Shown piece by piece: positions 8,890-17,874 of a DNA stretch of 64,000 bases. How positions within the stretch are numbered: position 1 is the stretch's first letter; every line of letters begins with the position of its first letter. The stretch covers positions 433,413 to 497,412 of the forward strand of contig NZ_JBLKNX010000001.1 of assembly GCF_051414055.1 (NCBI RefSeq). The letters are read 5' to 3'. The position numbers were made by a program, and so were the translations under genes. The notes beneath the pieces are model-generated. The model saw only the letters and a list, made by a program, of their open reading frames with translations, made no database searches and had not been told where the DNA came from. The stretch comes from Halosimplex halobium. Its GTDB lineage: Archaea; Halobacteriota; Halobacteria; Halobacteriales; Haloarculaceae.

Positions 8890-9801
8890 CTACCCCAGCC
8901 AGCGGCCGAGGGCCGCCGTCGCCCGTTCGTAGCCGGCCTGGATAGCGTCGGCGGCTGGCGCGGGGAGCCAGGTCGTCCACCGGACGAAGCGGGCGAACGC
9001 CCCGACCGGATAGCGGGCGTGCGGGTCGTCGGCCTCGGCGGCCCGCACGACCGCGGCGGCGACGCGCTCCGGGGTGGTCGCCAGCGGGTTCCCGTCGAGG
9101 AGCCAGCCGTCGTCGAGCGCGGCGTAAGTTCGCGCGTAGGCGGGCGTCCGCTCGCGGCTGGCCAGCCGCTCGCGGGCCGCGTCGGCGAAGTCGGTGTCGA
9201 CCCACGCCGGCTCGACCAGGCTCACGTCGACGCCCGTCCCGCGCAGCTCGACCCGGAGCGCGTCGTGCAGCGACTCGACGGCGGCTTTCCCCGCGGCGTA
9301 GGCGCCCAGCCCCGGCGAGGAGCGCAACCCCATGACGCTGGAGACGGTGACGATCCGACCCCGACCGCGCTCGCGCATGTGCGGCAGGGCGGCCCGGGCG
9401 AGTCGGTGGGGCCCGTGGACGAGCACGTCGAACTCGGCGCGGGCCGCGTCGACGGGCACGTCCTCGACCGGCCCGGCTTCGGCGTAGCCGGCGTTGTTCA
9501 CCAGGCAGTCCAGCCGCCCGGTCTCGGCGACCACCGCGTCGACGACGGCCTCGCACCGCTCGTCGTCGGTCACGTCGAGCGCGCGCGTCTCGCAGTCGGC
9601 GCGGACCCGCTCGGGCAGCGGCGTCGCCAGGTCGGTCGCGTACACCCGCCAGCCGCGGTCGGCGAACGCCAGCGCGATGGCCGCGCCGATCCCGCCGCCC
9701 GCGCCCGTTACGAGCGCGACCGGCCGCTCGCCACCCGCGTCGCCGCCATCCTTGCGGCGTTCCCCGCGGCCCTCCGGGCCCGGTCCGGCGTTCCGTGACA
9801 C
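8890..9801 (-). CDS. short-chain dehydrogenase/reductase family protein
   Basis: A classical SDR oxidoreductase. It has the nucleotide-binding TGAGGGIG motif, CLVNNAGYAEAG, and the catalytic Ser-Tyr-Lys set (VSSVMGLRS...YAAGKAA). The C-terminus (WTTWLPAPAADAIQAGYERA) resembles SDRs acting on lipid-like or ketone substrates, but the substrate cannot be read from sequence. GTG 9801 is chosen as start; TTG 9828 would add nine residues. A TATA-like GTTTATG on this strand at 9869-9875 fits either. It is divergent from the FAD monooxygenase-like gene, sharing a short promoter region. Confidence 0.85.
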   Translation of the reverse strand: MSRNAGPGPEGRGERRKDGGDAGGERPVALVTGAGGGIGAAIALAFADRGWRVYATDLATPLPERVRADCETRALDVTDDERCEAVVDAVVAETGRLDCLVNNAGYAEAGPVEDVPVDAARAEFDVLVHGPHRLARAALPHMRERGRGRIVTVSSVMGLRSSPGLGAYAAGKAAVESLHDALRVELRGTGVDVSLVEPAWVDTDFADAARERLASRERTPAYARTYAALDDGWLLDGNPLATTPERVAAAVVRAAEADDPHARYPVGAFARFVRWTTWLPAPAADAIQAGYERATAALGRWLG

Positions 9802-9886
9802 GGGCGACCGGGCGCGTGCCCGGAACAAAAGGATTCCGACGCATCCGGGCGGTCCGTAGCTCTCAGAACATAAACCCGGGCCACCG

Positions 9887-11554
9887 ATGAGGGAGATCGC
9901 CTATCCTGCTGCCGGCCCGAGTCGATCACGTGAGCGAACTGTCCCCTCCAGCGACGACGAACAGGGTTCGGTCGGCGACGCGGCCCCCGACCCGGGGGTG
10001 GTCCCCGTGACGCTGTCGAGCCTCGACCGCTACCGGCCGGGCCGGCTCGACCGGCTGGGCGAGCGCGCGGTCGTCCTCGGCGGGAGCGTCGCCGGCCTCT
10101 GTGCGGCGCGGGTGCTCGCCGACGGCTTCGCGGAGGTGGTCGTCGTCGAGCGCGACTCCCTGCCCGACGGGCCGGCCGAGCGCGAGGGCGCCCCCCAGAC
10201 CAGCCACCCCCACGCGCTGCTGGGCGCCGGCCAGGCGACCCTCGAGGACCTCTTCCCGGGGTTCGGCGAGGACCTGGCGGCCGAGGGCGGGCTGATCGTC
10301 GACGTGACGCGCCAGCTGGTCGAGTACCAGAAGGGCGGCTACCTCGCGGGCGGCGACGAGCGGACCCCCTCCTACTGCGCGAGCCGGCCGCTGTTCGAAC
10401 ACGTCGTCCGCGAGCGGCTTCGCACCCGCGAGGCCGTCCGGCTCCGCGACGGCTGCCAGTTCGTCGGCTACCGCACCGACGAGACGGAGACGGCTGTGAC
10501 CGGCGTCACCGTCCGCGAGGACGGGGCCGTCGACGAAATCGACGCGGACCTGGTCGTCGACGCGACCGGGCGGGCGAGCCGGACGCCGGAGTGGCTGGCC
10601 GACCACGGCTTCGCCGCGCCGCCGGAGGACCGGGTCGGGATCGACCTGCAGTACGCCTCGCTACGGATCGAACGCCCGCCGGGCGACAGGCGGATGATCA
10701 GCGTCCCCGCCGACCCGCCGGAGACCCGCGGCGCCGTGCTGATACCGATCGAGGGCGGCCAGTGGGACGTGCTCCTCGCGGAGGTCCACGCCGACGACGC
10801 GCCCCCCGACCGCGAGGCGGTGCTGGCGTTCGCCGACGACCTCCCGGTTGACCTGGTGGGCGACCTGCTGCGGCGCCAGCGGTGGGTCTCCGACGAGGTC
10901 GCCCGCTACCCGTTCCCTGCGAGCCTGCGCCGCCGGTACGAGCAACTGGACCGGTTCCCCGACGGCCTGGTCGTCACCGGCGACGCCGTCTCCAGCTTCA
11001 ACCCCGCGTACGGCCAGGGGATGTCCGTCGCCGCCCTCGATGCCGTGGTCCTCCACCACGCGCTGGCGGAGGGCGGCCTCGACAGTCTGCCCACCCGGTT
11101 TTTCGACCGGCTGGCCCCGGTGGTCGACACGGCCTGGCGGATGGCGACCGGCGTCGACTACCAGTACCCCGGGACGGAGGGGGAGCCGTCGCTCGGGGCG
11201 AAGCTGTTCAACTGGTACTTCGACCGCCTGCTCCGGGCGGCCAACGACGACGGCGTCCTCGCGGCGGCCTACGGCGAGGTGCTCGACCTCGAACGCTCGC
11301 CCGCCTCGCTGCTCCGACCCGGAATCGTTGCCCGCGTGTTCCTCCCCATCGGCGGCGACACGACAGAGACGGACCCCCCGCGGGCTGCGGTCCCGTCGGA
11401 CTCCGATTCGGCCGGTTCAGATCCCGCAGCGGCCGCTTCAGACACCGAGACGACCATCTCGGGCGGGGACCCGGACCCCTCAGGCGTCGGCCCGTCGCCC
11501 GCCGCCGATGGTGAATCGGCCGTCGAACGCGAGCGTCCCCAGCGACCGACCTAG
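9887..11554 (+). CDS. FAD-dependent monooxygenase/epoxidase-like oxidoreductase
   Basis: A 555-residue flavoprotein. The FAD Rossmann motif VVLGGSVAGLCAARVL begins near residue 62, and the second FAD motif GLVVTGDAVSSFNPAYGQGM near residue 360 is typical of group A flavin monooxygenases and LasC-like epoxidases. The QTSHPHALLGAG block also fits that subfamily. The last roughly 60 residues are a low-complexity Ser/Asp/Pro tail that overlaps the 3' end of the convergent gene by 75 bases, suggesting that the stop drifted into the neighbour. Start ATG 9887 is the first available; a shorter start near VPVTLSSLDRY is possible. Substrate unknown. Confidence 0.8.
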   Translation: MREIAYPAAGPSRSRERTVPSSDDEQGSVGDAAPDPGVVPVTLSSLDRYRPGRLDRLGERAVVLGGSVAGLCAARVLADGFAEVVVVERDSLPDGPAEREGAPQTSHPHALLGAGQATLEDLFPGFGEDLAAEGGLIVDVTRQLVEYQKGGYLAGGDERTPSYCASRPLFEHVVRERLRTREAVRLRDGCQFVGYRTDETETAVTGVTVREDGAVDEIDADLVVDATGRASRTPEWLADHGFAAPPEDRVGIDLQYASLRIERPPGDRRMISVPADPPETRGAVLIPIEGGQWDVLLAEVHADDAPPDREAVLAFADDLPVDLVGDLLRRQRWVSDEVARYPFPASLRRRYEQLDRFPDGLVVTGDAVSSFNPAYGQGMSVAALDAVVLHHALAEGGLDSLPTRFFDRLAPVVDTAWRMATGVDYQYPGTEGEPSLGAKLFNWYFDRLLRAANDDGVLAAAYGEVLDLERSPASLLRPGIVARVFLPIGGDTTETDPPRAAVPSDSDSAGSDPAAAASDTETTISGGDPDPSGVGPSPAADGESAVERERPQRPT

Positions 11555-12280
11555 CCCCAGGTCGCGCAGGCGCTCGGCCAGCGGGTGGTGTCCCAGCGTG
11601 TAAGTCCCGCCGAACGGCCGGGCGCCGAACCGTCCCGATAGTTCCAGCGGCTGGCGACTGGCTCCCACTCTGTCGCCAGTACCGGCTCCGGTTCCGACTT
11701 CGGCCCGCTCTCCTGTCCCGTGTCTGTCCCCGCCGGTGTAGCTCGCCGTCCGCACGGTCGCTTCGACCCGCGGATTCCAGGGCGCCTCGAACGTGACGAG
11801 GTGGCCCCGTTCGTCGCCGACGGCCGTCCGCCGGCGGCCGCCGCGGTCGGTGACCCGGACGTCGGCGACGGACTTCGGATACCCCCAGATCTCGACGCCG
11901 AGCGCCCGCGCCGGTTCGGTGGTGACCGGCAGCGCCGCGACGTAACCGCCGAGGGCGCCCGCGGATCCCGCGAGTCCGCGCCGGAGGGCGCCGAGTTCCC
12001 GGACCGGCCCGTCGGCGGGCGTGACGGCCAGGAGGACGCCGACCTCCTCGTAGGGCGCCATCGCGTCGTCGCCGATCCGGCGGTAGTCCACCGAGAGGAA
12101 GGTGACCGCGGTTCGCCCCGGGGCGACGCTGAGGGGCGCGAGCGGGTCGGGCAGCCACTCGGCGGCCGTCCCCGCGTCGCCTGTGACGACCACCGCCGTC
12201 GCCTCGGCCTCCGTCTCCAGCGGAACGGCGACCTCCTGACCCGTCGAGAGGGTTCGCGGTTCCGGCGGCTGGTCGAACAC
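11480..12280 (-). CDS. acetoacetate decarboxylase family protein
   Basis: A 266-residue member of the acetoacetate decarboxylase family. The diagnostic segment ALGVEIWGYPKSVADV contains the lysine that forms the Schiff base in characterised decarboxylases. GTG 12280 (VFDQPPEPRTLSTG) is preferred; the frame is open to GTG 12418, but that extension encodes a repetitive Gln/Ala/Arg stretch from imperfect GCTTGC-type DNA repeats and looks non-coding. A Gly/Thr-rich insertion lies near the middle. Its 3' end overlaps the convergent flavoprotein gene. Many haloarchaeal homologues have uncharacterised substrates, so acetoacetate is not assured. Confidence 0.75.
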   Translation of the reverse strand: MFDQPPEPRTLSTGQEVAVPLETEAEATAVVVTGDAGTAAEWLPDPLAPLSVAPGRTAVTFLSVDYRRIGDDAMAPYEEVGVLLAVTPADGPVRELGALRRGLAGSAGALGGYVAALPVTTEPARALGVEIWGYPKSVADVRVTDRGGRRRTAVGDERGHLVTFEAPWNPRVEATVRTASYTGGDRHGTGERAEVGTGAGTGDRVGASRQPLELSGRFGARPFGGTYTLGHHPLAERLRDLGLGRSLGTLAFDGRFTIGGGRRADA

Positions 12281-12427
12281 GTTCGCCGATCCGGGCGAGT
12301 CCGCCGAAAGGATGGCGGTCCCCGCGGCGTTGCGGCGTTGCAGTGATCGAGCCTGCGGTGGTCGGGCTTGCCGGGCTTGCGGTAGTTTAGCTTGCGGCTG
12401 TCGCGCCGAGAGACTCACGCGACCCGG

Positions 12428-13399
12428 CTATTCGTGGCCGTAGACGGGCACCGGGTGGTACGGCTCTTCGAGGTACTCCACGTCGGAGTCGGACAGCGAA
12501 ATCTCCAGGGCTTCGACGGCCTCCTCCAGATGTTCGATGCTCGACGTACCCACGATGGGCGCGTCGACGTTGTCGTTCTGGAAGTGCCACGCGAGGGCGA
12601 TCTGGGCCATCGTGACGCCCTCTTCCTCGGCCAGCTCCTGCACGCGCTCGTTGATCGCCTCGCTACCGGGACCCTCGTGGTAGGGGACGCCGTAGTCCTG
12701 CTCGTGTTCGCCGCGGTCGGTCGCGGTGAACTCCTCGTGGGGACGGGTCAGGTAGCCGGCGGCCAGCGGACTCCAGGGGATGACGCCGACGTTCTCCCGG
12801 TCGCAGACGGGGTACATCTCCCGCTCCTCCTCGCGGTAGGTCAGGTGGTAGAGGTTCTGCATCGTCTCGAAGCGGGCGAGTCCCTGCTCGTCGCTGACCC
12901 GCAGGGCCTCCTGGAACTGGTGGGCCCACATCGACGAGGCGCCGATGTGGCGGACCTGCCCCCGGGAGACGGCGTCGTCGAGCGCCCGCAGCGTCGTCTC
13001 GATGGGCGTGTCGTAGTCCCAGCGGTGGATCTGGTACAGATCGACGGTGTCCATGCCCAGCCGGTCCAGCGAGTGGGACAGTTCCTGCTCGATGGTCTTC
13101 CGGGAGAGGCCCTCGGCGTTGCGGTGGTCTTTGGCACCCGAGAACCGGACCTTGGTGGCGACGACCTGCTCGTCGCGGTCGTAGTCGGCGAGCACGTCGC
13201 CGAGGACCCGCTCGGATTCGCCCGCCGAGTAGGTGTTGGCGGTGTCGAAGAAGTTGACGCCCAGGTCGATGGCCCGCTCGACGAGTTCCCGCCCTTCCGC
13301 TTCGTCCAGCATCCAGTCGTCGCCGCTGCCGAAGCTCATGCAGCCGAGACAGACCTTCGAGACCTCCATCCCGGTCGAGCCGAGTGTGGTGTACTCCAT
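12428..13399 (-). CDS. aldo/keto reductase
   Basis: An NADPH-dependent aldo/keto reductase of 323 residues. The catalytic tetrad is visible: Asp and Tyr in NFFDTANTYSAGESE, Lys in VVATKVRFSG and His in LYQIHRWDYDTP. Cofactor-binding segments VIPWSPLAAGYL and APIVGTSSIEHLEEAVEAL follow. ATG 13397-13399 (MEYTTLGSTGMEVSKV) is the standard start for this family, although the frame is open well upstream. It stands alone, divergent from the small gene at 13559. Physiological substrate unknown. Confidence 0.93.
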   Translation of the reverse strand: MEYTTLGSTGMEVSKVCLGCMSFGSGDDWMLDEAEGRELVERAIDLGVNFFDTANTYSAGESERVLGDVLADYDRDEQVVATKVRFSGAKDHRNAEGLSRKTIEQELSHSLDRLGMDTVDLYQIHRWDYDTPIETTLRALDDAVSRGQVRHIGASSMWAHQFQEALRVSDEQGLARFETMQNLYHLTYREEEREMYPVCDRENVGVIPWSPLAAGYLTRPHEEFTATDRGEHEQDYGVPYHEGPGSEAINERVQELAEEEGVTMAQIALAWHFQNDNVDAPIVGTSSIEHLEEAVEALEISLSDSDVEYLEEPYHPVPVYGHE

Positions 13400-13558
13400 G
13401 GCCGACGCAAGGAACGAGTGGACGTAAAACGCCCGCTCGCGGAAGCCGGCCGACGCTCCCGGTGCGGTCGCGGACGGCCGGCGGCGCCCCCCGACGCGTT
13501 CGCCGACCGCCCGAACGCCCGCTGGTTTGACAATGGGGGGCGCGGAATGGTGGAGTGT

Positions 13559-13924
13559 ATGGTAATCGATGACGCGGACGCGCTGGTCGCGGCCCTCCGG
13601 GAGCAGGCCGGCGACGCCCTGCGCGTCGTCGCCACCTACGACCGGGACGGCTACGACCCGGTGTACGTCCGGGAGGACGTCGAGGGCCACCTCACCGCCC
13701 AGGCCGAACGGGTCCACGACGAACTCGTCCTGCAGGGGCTCGGACGGGGCCACCTGGAGGACCTGTTCGACGCCGGCGACCTGCAGTGTTCGATCCACCG
13801 CTTCGACGACCTGACCGCCTTCCACTTCGCTTCCGGAGAGTTCTCCGGTCTCTTCGTCAGCGTCGACTCCGAGGCGGACCTGCCGCTGGCGACGTTCGCC
13901 GAAACCTGCAAGGAGTCCCTCTGA
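13559..13924 (+). CDS. haloarchaeal conserved protein (DUF7522-like)
   Basis: A 121-residue acidic protein of unknown function found as a family in haloarchaea. The LRVVATYDRDGYDPVYVREDVE segment and a mixed alpha/beta pattern resemble DUF7522. No catalytic motif, signal or membrane segment is seen. The single Cys pair (LQCS, ETCK) is far apart. ATG 13559 follows a GC-rich leader. It converges with the VOC-family gene. Confidence 0.65.
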   Translation: MVIDDADALVAALREQAGDALRVVATYDRDGYDPVYVREDVEGHLTAQAERVHDELVLQGLGRGHLEDLFDAGDLQCSIHRFDDLTAFHFASGEFSGLFVSVDSEADLPLATFAETCKESL

Positions 13925-13953
13925 GCGGTCCCCGGCGACCGCGAGCGGGGCCG

Positions 13954-14346
13954 TCACTCGGCGGTCTTGAACTCGACCGTGTAGCCGGCCGGATCCTCGA
14001 CGTAGACGCAGGGGTACTCCCCGGTGGCGCCCTCCCGGACCGCCTCGGTCTCCACTTCGACGCCCGCCGCGTCGATCCGCGCCATCACCTCGTCCATCGA
14101 CTCGTCGACGAAGACGGCGAAGTGGTTGACCGTCTCACCGGTCGGTTCCGGCACCGTCTCGCGCGGCGAGACGTGAAGGATGCACTCCGGGCCGAGGCGG
14201 ACGTAGAAGAAGCCGCGCTCGCCGTCGCGGTACTCGTCGTAGTACTCCAGGTCGAAGCCCATGTCGTCCCGGTAGAAGGCGGCGAAGCCTTCGACGCCGT
14301 CCTCGGGGACGCGCAGGTTCACGTGGTCGATCGCGGTCGCTTTCAT
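13954..14346 (-). CDS. VOC (glyoxalase/bleomycin resistance) family protein
   Basis: A 130-residue single-module VOC protein: it opens with AIDHVNLRVPEDGVEGFAAF, has the HFAVFVDES strand and ends with YVEDPAGYTVEFKTAE, the paired beta-alpha-beta units of glyoxalase-like metalloenzymes. The His in HVNL and Glu in VEF are typical metal-ligand positions. ATG 14344-14346 (MKATAIDHV) is the family start. Substrate not predictable. Confidence 0.85.
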   Translation of the reverse strand: MKATAIDHVNLRVPEDGVEGFAAFYRDDMGFDLEYYDEYRDGERGFFYVRLGPECILHVSPRETVPEPTGETVNHFAVFVDESMDEVMARIDAAGVEVETEAVREGATGEYPCVYVEDPAGYTVEFKTAE

Positions 14347-14461
14347 GCCGGCGGGTTCGCCGAACCGGTGCTTCTGTCTTGTGGTTTCGGAGACACATCC
14401 TCGGTCGACCGTCGCGCCCTCGGGACCGGGCGGCCACGGTCCGGTCGGGACCCGCGCCGGG

Positions 14462-14469
14462 TTTATATT
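14462..14469 (+). promoter_or_regulatory. TATA element of the DUF460 gene
   Basis: TTTATATT is centred about 26 bases before GTG 14492, the spacing for a leaderless haloarchaeal transcript. This supports GTG 14492 as the start of the DUF460 gene rather than upstream in-frame codons. Confidence 0.65.
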
Positions 14470-14491
14470 CGCCTGTTGCATACGCGTGCGT

Positions 14492-16471
14492 GTGAGCACC
14501 CGTACGAGTGCGCTGGACGCCGTCGTCTTCGGGGTGGACGTGCAGAGCGGCGACGTGCGCGGGGACGTCTCCTACGCGCTGGTCGCGTTCGACGGTGAGC
14601 ACGTCGACCGGGACGTGGTCTCCCGGCGGAAGCTCCGCCGGCTGATCCGCGACGAGCAGCCCGCCATCGTCGCCACCGACAACATGTACGAACTCGCCGA
14701 GAACAAGGACGCGCTGGTCCACTTCCTCGGCGAACTCCCCGACGAGACGACGCTGGTCCAGGTCACCGGCGCCGAGCGGCCGGAGCCGCTCTCCCGCGTC
14801 GCCAACCGCCACGACGTGCCCTACGGCAAGGACCCCATGGAGGAGGCGGAGGCGGCCGCCCGCCTCGCCGCCAACAACGTCGGCCAGGTCGTCTCCGCCT
14901 TCACAGACGAGACCGAGGTGAAGGTCTCGCGGGGCCGCTCGACCGGCGGTGGCGGCGGCTGGTCGGAGGACCGCTACACCCGCCGCATCCACGGCTCGGT
15001 CAAGAAGCGCACCCGCGAGGTCGAGTCGGAACTCCAGGAGGCGGGGCTGGACTACGAGCGCGAGGTGACCGAGAAGTACGGCGGCTTCTCCAACGCCGTC
15101 TTCACCGTCGAGGGGCGGCCGCGGGACATCCCCGTCTCCAACGAGCGGGCCGGCGACGTGCGCGTCGAGGTCGAACGCGTCCGCCGGGACGGCATCGAGT
15201 TCCGTCCGCTCGCCAAGCGCCGCGACCACGTCGTCGTCGGCGTCGACCCCGGCACCACCACCGCGGTCGCCATCGTCGGCCTCGACGGCGAGGTGCTGGA
15301 CGTGTTGAGTACCAGGACCGCCGACAGCGCCGAGGTGACCGAGTGGATCGTCGAGCGGGGCCGCCCCGTCATCGTCGCCGCCGACGTGACGCCGATGCCC
15401 TCGACCGTCGAGAAACTGCGGCGGTCGTTCGATGCCGCTGGCTGGACGCCCGACCGAGACCTCCCGGTCGACGTGAAACAGCACCGCACCCGCGAGGAGG
15501 GCTACGACAACGACCACGAACGCGACGCCATGGCCGCCGCGTTCGGGGCCTTCGACGCCCACAAAGACCAGTTCGAGCGGATCGCCGCGAAGGTCCCGCC
15601 CGGCCAGGACGTGGGACCGGTCGTCGCCCGCGTCGTCGCCGGCGGGGAGAGCGTCGAGACGGTCCTCGACGACCTCCGCGACGACGGCGGCGACGAGAGC
15701 GCGGAGCCCGACCAGCCGGACAACGAGCAGTCGCCCGAGCAGAAGCGGATCTCCCAGCTCGAATCGCAGGTCGCCCAGCTGCAATCGCACGTCGAGAGCC
15801 TCGAGGACACGATCGACGAGAAGGACGCCGAGATCGACGACCTGGAGGGCAAGCTCTCCGAGGCCCGCTCGGAGACGCGCAAGGAGGCCCGCAAGGACCG
15901 GGAGGTCACCCGGCTGGAGCGGGAGAACCGTCGCCTGCAGGGCGAGATCGACGAGAAGGACGACCGGATCGAGGAACTGGAGGGCAAGTTAGAGCGGCTG
16001 AAGGCCCTCTGGAAGCTCGACCACTCGAACTTCGCGGACGTGTCGGAGGCCAAGGAGGGGCTGACGCCCGTGAAGGTCGTCGAGCAGTTCACCAGCGACG
16101 CCATCGACGACGCCGACGAGCGGTTCGGGCTCGCCGAGGACGACGTGGTCATGTTCCGCGACGCCTCCGGCGCGGGCGCCTCGACGGCCGACAAGGTCGT
16201 CGACGTGGACCCGAAGCTCGTGCTCCGCAACGGCGGGCTCTCGGACGTGGCCGACGAGATCCTCTTCAAGCACGATATCCCGGTCGCGCCCGCCGACATG
16301 GTGACCGTCCAGGAGGTCGACGAACTCGCGGTCGCCCGCGAGCGGGAGATCGAGGCGGCCGTCGCGGACTGGGAGGACCGCGCCGAGGAACGGGAGCGCG
16401 AGCAGAACGCCCAGATGGTCGACCGGCTCATCAGCGAACACCGCGCCGGCGACCGCGGCGAGAGCGACTGA
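14492..16471 (+). CDS. DUF460 family protein (RNase H-like domain plus coiled coil)
   Basis: A 659-residue archaeal DUF460 protein. The N-terminal 230 residues (FGVDVQSGD...) and the following domain beginning DHVVVGVDPGTTTAVAIVGLDG show the Asp-rich nucleotide-binding/RNase H-like fold of the family. Then comes an acidic linker, a long heptad-rich coiled coil (about residues 405-510, QLESQVAQLQSHVESLEDTI...) and a C-terminal domain ending in charged helices. The family is nearly universal in archaea and of unproven function; a role in nucleic-acid or tRNA processing has been suggested from the fold. GTG 14492 is supported by the TATA box 26 bases upstream. Confidence 0.88.
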   Translation: MSTRTSALDAVVFGVDVQSGDVRGDVSYALVAFDGEHVDRDVVSRRKLRRLIRDEQPAIVATDNMYELAENKDALVHFLGELPDETTLVQVTGAERPEPLSRVANRHDVPYGKDPMEEAEAAARLAANNVGQVVSAFTDETEVKVSRGRSTGGGGGWSEDRYTRRIHGSVKKRTREVESELQEAGLDYEREVTEKYGGFSNAVFTVEGRPRDIPVSNERAGDVRVEVERVRRDGIEFRPLAKRRDHVVVGVDPGTTTAVAIVGLDGEVLDVLSTRTADSAEVTEWIVERGRPVIVAADVTPMPSTVEKLRRSFDAAGWTPDRDLPVDVKQHRTREEGYDNDHERDAMAAAFGAFDAHKDQFERIAAKVPPGQDVGPVVARVVAGGESVETVLDDLRDDGGDESAEPDQPDNEQSPEQKRISQLESQVAQLQSHVESLEDTIDEKDAEIDDLEGKLSEARSETRKEARKDREVTRLERENRRLQGEIDEKDDRIEELEGKLERLKALWKLDHSNFADVSEAKEGLTPVKVVEQFTSDAIDDADERFGLAEDDVVMFRDASGAGASTADKVVDVDPKLVLRNGGLSDVADEILFKHDIPVAPADMVTVQEVDELAVAREREIEAAVADWEDRAEEREREQNAQMVDRLISEHRAGDRGESD

Positions 16472-16663
16472 CCGGCGTCGCCCCGACTGCTCGCCCCACC
16501 GGGTTTCGTCGCGCCCGGCGAGGTCGAACAGCCGCGACCCGCGGGGGGGGCCGCGGTCGTCGCCGCCAGCGGACCACCGCCCGCGCCGCTCGCCCCGGCA
16601 ACCACCCGGACCCGAAGGGATTCGCCAACGGGGTATTACGGCCGGTCCGAGAACGATCGGGGG

Positions 16664-17860
16664 ATGGGACCAGCACTCGACCTGCGCGAGTATCCGGACG
16701 AGGAGTCCCGGCAGACACTCTTCGACGAGCTGGCGGCGGTAGACGTCGGCGAGTCCGTCGCGGTGGTGGCCGACCGGGACGTCGATACCGACCTGGTGCG
16801 CTACCAGATCGAGCACGACCGGCGACTCGAGTGGACCTACGCCGACCCGGACGCCGAACCGAGGGAACTCGAGGTGACCAGGGGGGAGCCGCTGGAGGGC
16901 GACCGCGGGGCGGTCGACGTCCGCGACCTGAAGCCCCAGCGGCGCCACGAGGCGCTGTTGTCGATCTTCGACGAACTCGACCCCGGCGGGGGGTTCGTCC
17001 TCGTCAACGACCACGACCCCAAGCCGCTGTACCACGAACTCACGTCGATGCACGGCGACGTGGTCGAGTGGGAGTACAGGGACCGCGGCGCCGACGCGTG
17101 GCGCGTCGAGATCGCAAAGACCGGGGTGTCGGAGGGCGATACCGGGGACGTCGTCACGCGGTACGACATCCGGGAGATCCCGAAGGCGGAGCGACACCCG
17201 ACGATCCACCACCGCTACGGGATGATCCCCGAGGGCGGGACGATGGAACTGGTCGCCCCGCACGAGCCGCGGCCGCTCCACCGGGAGTTCCGCGAGCGCT
17301 ACGGCGACGCGTTCGACTGGGAGGTCGTCGAGAGCGAACCCGGCCGCTGTCGCGTCCACATCACGAAGGCCGACGACGCCGGGGACCGGGACGCCGGAGC
17401 GAGCGACGCCGGGGACCAGGCTGCCGGAGCGCACGATGCCGGAGGATGTGGCGCCGCCGGGGCGGCGCAAGCGACCGACGCGGAGTCAGACTCGGTGACG
17501 GTCGGCGACGACCTCGAAGTGGTCGAGGTGCTGGACGTGCGGGACCGGCCGCCGGCGCAGCGACACGAGGCCATCTTCGACGCGTACGCCGACCTGGCGG
17601 GCGGCGAGGGGTTCGTCCTCGTCAACGACCACGACCCCAAGCCGCTCTACCACCAGTTCGAGGCCGAGGCGGGGCCACAGTTCCGGTGGGAGTACCGGCA
17701 GAAAGAGCCCGGCGAGTTCAGGGTACTGATCGGCAAGGCCGACGCCGCCGAACAGGACCACGGACACGGGCACGGGCACAGCCACGATCATAGCCACGGC
17801 CACGACCACGGCGGCGCCGACCACGGTGCGGCCGACGAGACGCCCGACGCGCCGTTCTGA
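16664..17860 (+). CDS. multi-domain DUF2249 protein with histidine-rich tail
   Basis: A 398-residue protein with four DUF2249 modules. Modules two to four retain the family core (HDPKPLYHEL, HEPRPLHREF, HDPKPLYHQF); the first, at residues 1-75, is degenerate. An Ala/Gly/Asp linker with repeated DAG motifs separates modules three and four. The C-terminus near residue 370 has about ten histidines alternating with Gly, Ser and Asp, a likely metal-binding tail. DUF2249 proteins are found with haem/NO and copper reductase systems and are related to TusA-like folds. It lies 14 bases before the Ric gene, so the two form an operon and probably work in iron or NO stress. Confidence 0.85.
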   Translation: MGPALDLREYPDEESRQTLFDELAAVDVGESVAVVADRDVDTDLVRYQIEHDRRLEWTYADPDAEPRELEVTRGEPLEGDRGAVDVRDLKPQRRHEALLSIFDELDPGGGFVLVNDHDPKPLYHELTSMHGDVVEWEYRDRGADAWRVEIAKTGVSEGDTGDVVTRYDIREIPKAERHPTIHHRYGMIPEGGTMELVAPHEPRPLHREFRERYGDAFDWEVVESEPGRCRVHITKADDAGDRDAGASDAGDQAAGAHDAGGCGAAGAAQATDAESDSVTVGDDLEVVEVLDVRDRPPAQRHEAIFDAYADLAGGEGFVLVNDHDPKPLYHQFEAEAGPQFRWEYRQKEPGEFRVLIGKADAAEQDHGHGHGHSHDHSHGHDHGGADHGAADETPDAPF

Positions 17861-17874
17861 CCGACCACCACACC

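Noticed and set aside
6436..9798. 1120-codon plus-strand open frame
   Set aside because: It is antisense to the sensor kinase and SDR genes, which have clear conserved motifs; the frame encodes repetitive Val/Gly/Arg/Asp sequence without any domain.
17750..17830. Histidine-rich short repeats in the DUF2249 gene as a possible tandem repeat or phase-variation tract
   Set aside because: The codons for His, Gly and Ser vary (CAC/CAT, GGC/GGG/GGA) and no exact tandem DNA repeat unit persists, so it reads as a protein feature.
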